NCBI GenBank assembly: GCA_947629215.1
Contig: CANRCU010000123.1
Coordinates: 1 to 6,975, forward strand
Source of the DNA: an uncultured Clostridia bacterium
Lineage (GTDB): Bacteria; Bacillota; Clostridia; Lachnospirales; CAG-274
DNA length: 6,975 nucleotides
Direction: 5' to 3'
In this document: in pieces, positions 6,135-6,975 of the stretch
How positions within the stretch are numbered: the stretch's first letter is position 1
How the letters are laid out: each line of letters starts with the position of its first letter
Position numbers and translations under genes: made by a program
Notes under the pieces: model-generated
Database searches by the model: none
Seen by the model: the letters and a program-made list of their open reading frames with translations, nothing else
What the model was told of the DNA's origin: nothing

Positions 6135-6975
6135 ATGCCGTCAAAAGTCGATACAAAAAATATTAAAAATCTATATCTGCTTTTCGGTGAAGAACGCTAC
6201 CTTGTTTTACAGGCGGAACAGAAAATTGCCGACGCGGTCTTATCCGAAAACGCTTTCCCCGAAATGAACCGCATAGTCTACAACGACAGAACCGAAACGA
6301 CCGCCGTTATAGAGGATTGTGAAATGCTGCCGCTGATGTCGGACAAAAAAATAGTTATCGTCCGCGGAAGCGAGCTTTTTACGCGGGGCAGAAAGGCCGA
6401 CAGCGACGCAATGTGCGATTATCTCTCAGAGCTGCCCGAAACTGCGACGCTTATTTTTACCGAAGATGCAAAAAAAGTGGATAAGCGCAGTTCTCTCTAC
6501 AAAAAAGTCAAAAAACTCGGCGAATGTCTGGAATTTAACAGACCAAAAGAAAACGAGCTGACGGCTTTTGTAAAAAGCAATTGCAAAAACGGCATAGAAT
6601 GTCCCGAATATTTTGTTGCCGAAGTGGGCGGCGATATGGAAAACCTGCTTGGGGAATTAAAAAAAGCCGAAGAATATGCAGGCGGCAGGGCAATAACCAA
6701 ACAGGATATTGACGAGGTATGCAGCAAATCACTTGATACCTATATATTCCATATGATAGACGCCGTAGGCAGGCGCAGCACTTCGGACGCACTGGAAATG
6801 TATGGCAATATGCTTAATACAAAGGATAATTCGCCCATACAGATACTCAGTATGATAGCGCGGCAGCTGCGTTATATACTTGAATGCAAACAGCTTTTGA
6901 AAAAAGGACTCGGCAACGCGGAGATCGCCGAAAAGATAGGTATGCAGGCATGGCAGATAAAAAGCTATATCGGGC
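6135..6975 (+). CDS. holA: DNA polymerase III delta subunit (HolA/YqeN), 3' end beyond right edge
   Basis: Encodes the clamp-loader delta subunit, which opens the beta sliding clamp during replication. Its 280 visible codons start at ATG 6135, with AAGGAG seven bases upstream inside the end of the YibE/F gene. The frame has no stop before the right edge. Family features are the N-terminal LYLLFGEERYLV (13-24), the MLPLMSDKKIVIVRG region (64-78), LIFTEDAKKVDKRSSLYK (106-123), the GGDMENLLGELKKAEEYAGG stretch (165-184), and the helical third domain from about 200. No Walker A motif is present, as expected for delta, which does not hydrolyse ATP. Usual family length is about 320-350 residues, so roughly 40-70 residues are missing. 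It is probably read from the mnmE promoter unless an internal promoter exists, and none is obvious. Confidence 0.93.
   Translation, partial: MPSKVDTKNIKNLYLLFGEERYLVLQAEQKIADAVLSENAFPEMNRIVYNDRTETTAVIEDCEMLPLMSDKKIVIVRGSELFTRGRKADSDAMCDYLSELPETATLIFTEDAKKVDKRSSLYKKVKKLGECLEFNRPKENELTAFVKSNCKNGIECPEYFVAEVGGDMENLLGELKKAEEYAGGRAITKQDIDEVCSKSLDTYIFHMIDAVGRRSTSDALEMYGNMLNTKDNSPIQILSMIARQLRYILECKQLLKKGLGNAEIAEKIGMQAWQIKSYIG

Noticed and set aside
6497..6792. Short minus-strand open frames near the right end
   Set aside because: They lie inside the continuous holA frame, which matches its family along its whole visible length.

Overview
The window looks like chromosomal DNA from a Gram-positive anaerobe of class Clostridia, most likely an Oscillospirales/Ruminococcaceae-type organism. 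The evidence is strong purine-rich ribosome binding sites, sigma-A-type promoters, a Firmicutes-style ECF transporter module, a YibE/F-family membrane protein and a YqeN-type HolA. The family assignment is an inference from gene content and style. No RNA gene, CRISPR array, insertion sequence or phage gene is visible.

There are two divergent operons either side of a short intergenic region (about 3394-3558). The left operon runs on the minus strand from about 3442 off the left edge. Its genes, in transcription order, are a secreted prenyltransferase/terpene-cyclase-like repeat protein, a membrane-anchored DUF4430 protein with a long Thr/Glu/Ser-rich linker, an ECF-transporter transmembrane subunit (EcfT), and an ECF ATPase (EcfA) cut by the window edge. 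All four overlap their neighbours (two ATGA overlaps, then a 28-base overlap), so they are probably translationally coupled. The first two proteins correspond to the two halves of animal transcobalamin/intrinsic factor, an alpha/alpha barrel and a DUF4430-type beta domain. Here they are separate genes next to a vitamin-type ECF transporter. The simplest reading is an extracellular two-part capture system feeding an ECF importer; the substrate is unproven, and cobalamin or a corrinoid is the leading guess. No substrate-binding S component is visible.

The right operon runs on the plus strand: mnmE (tRNA wobble-uridine modification GTPase), a YibE/F-family polytopic membrane protein that starts with TTG, and holA (DNA polymerase III delta subunit), cut by the right edge. 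Gaps are 22 and 4 bases with no terminator visible, so these are probably cotranscribed housekeeping genes.

The two operons fire from back-to-back promoters, each TTGTAC-17-TATAAT with an extended -10. They share an 18-base all-A/T tract and are framed by an 8-base inverted repeat that contains both -35 boxes. Together with the split transcobalamin-like module, this promoter is the most interesting part of the window. Apart from this region there is almost no non-coding DNA.
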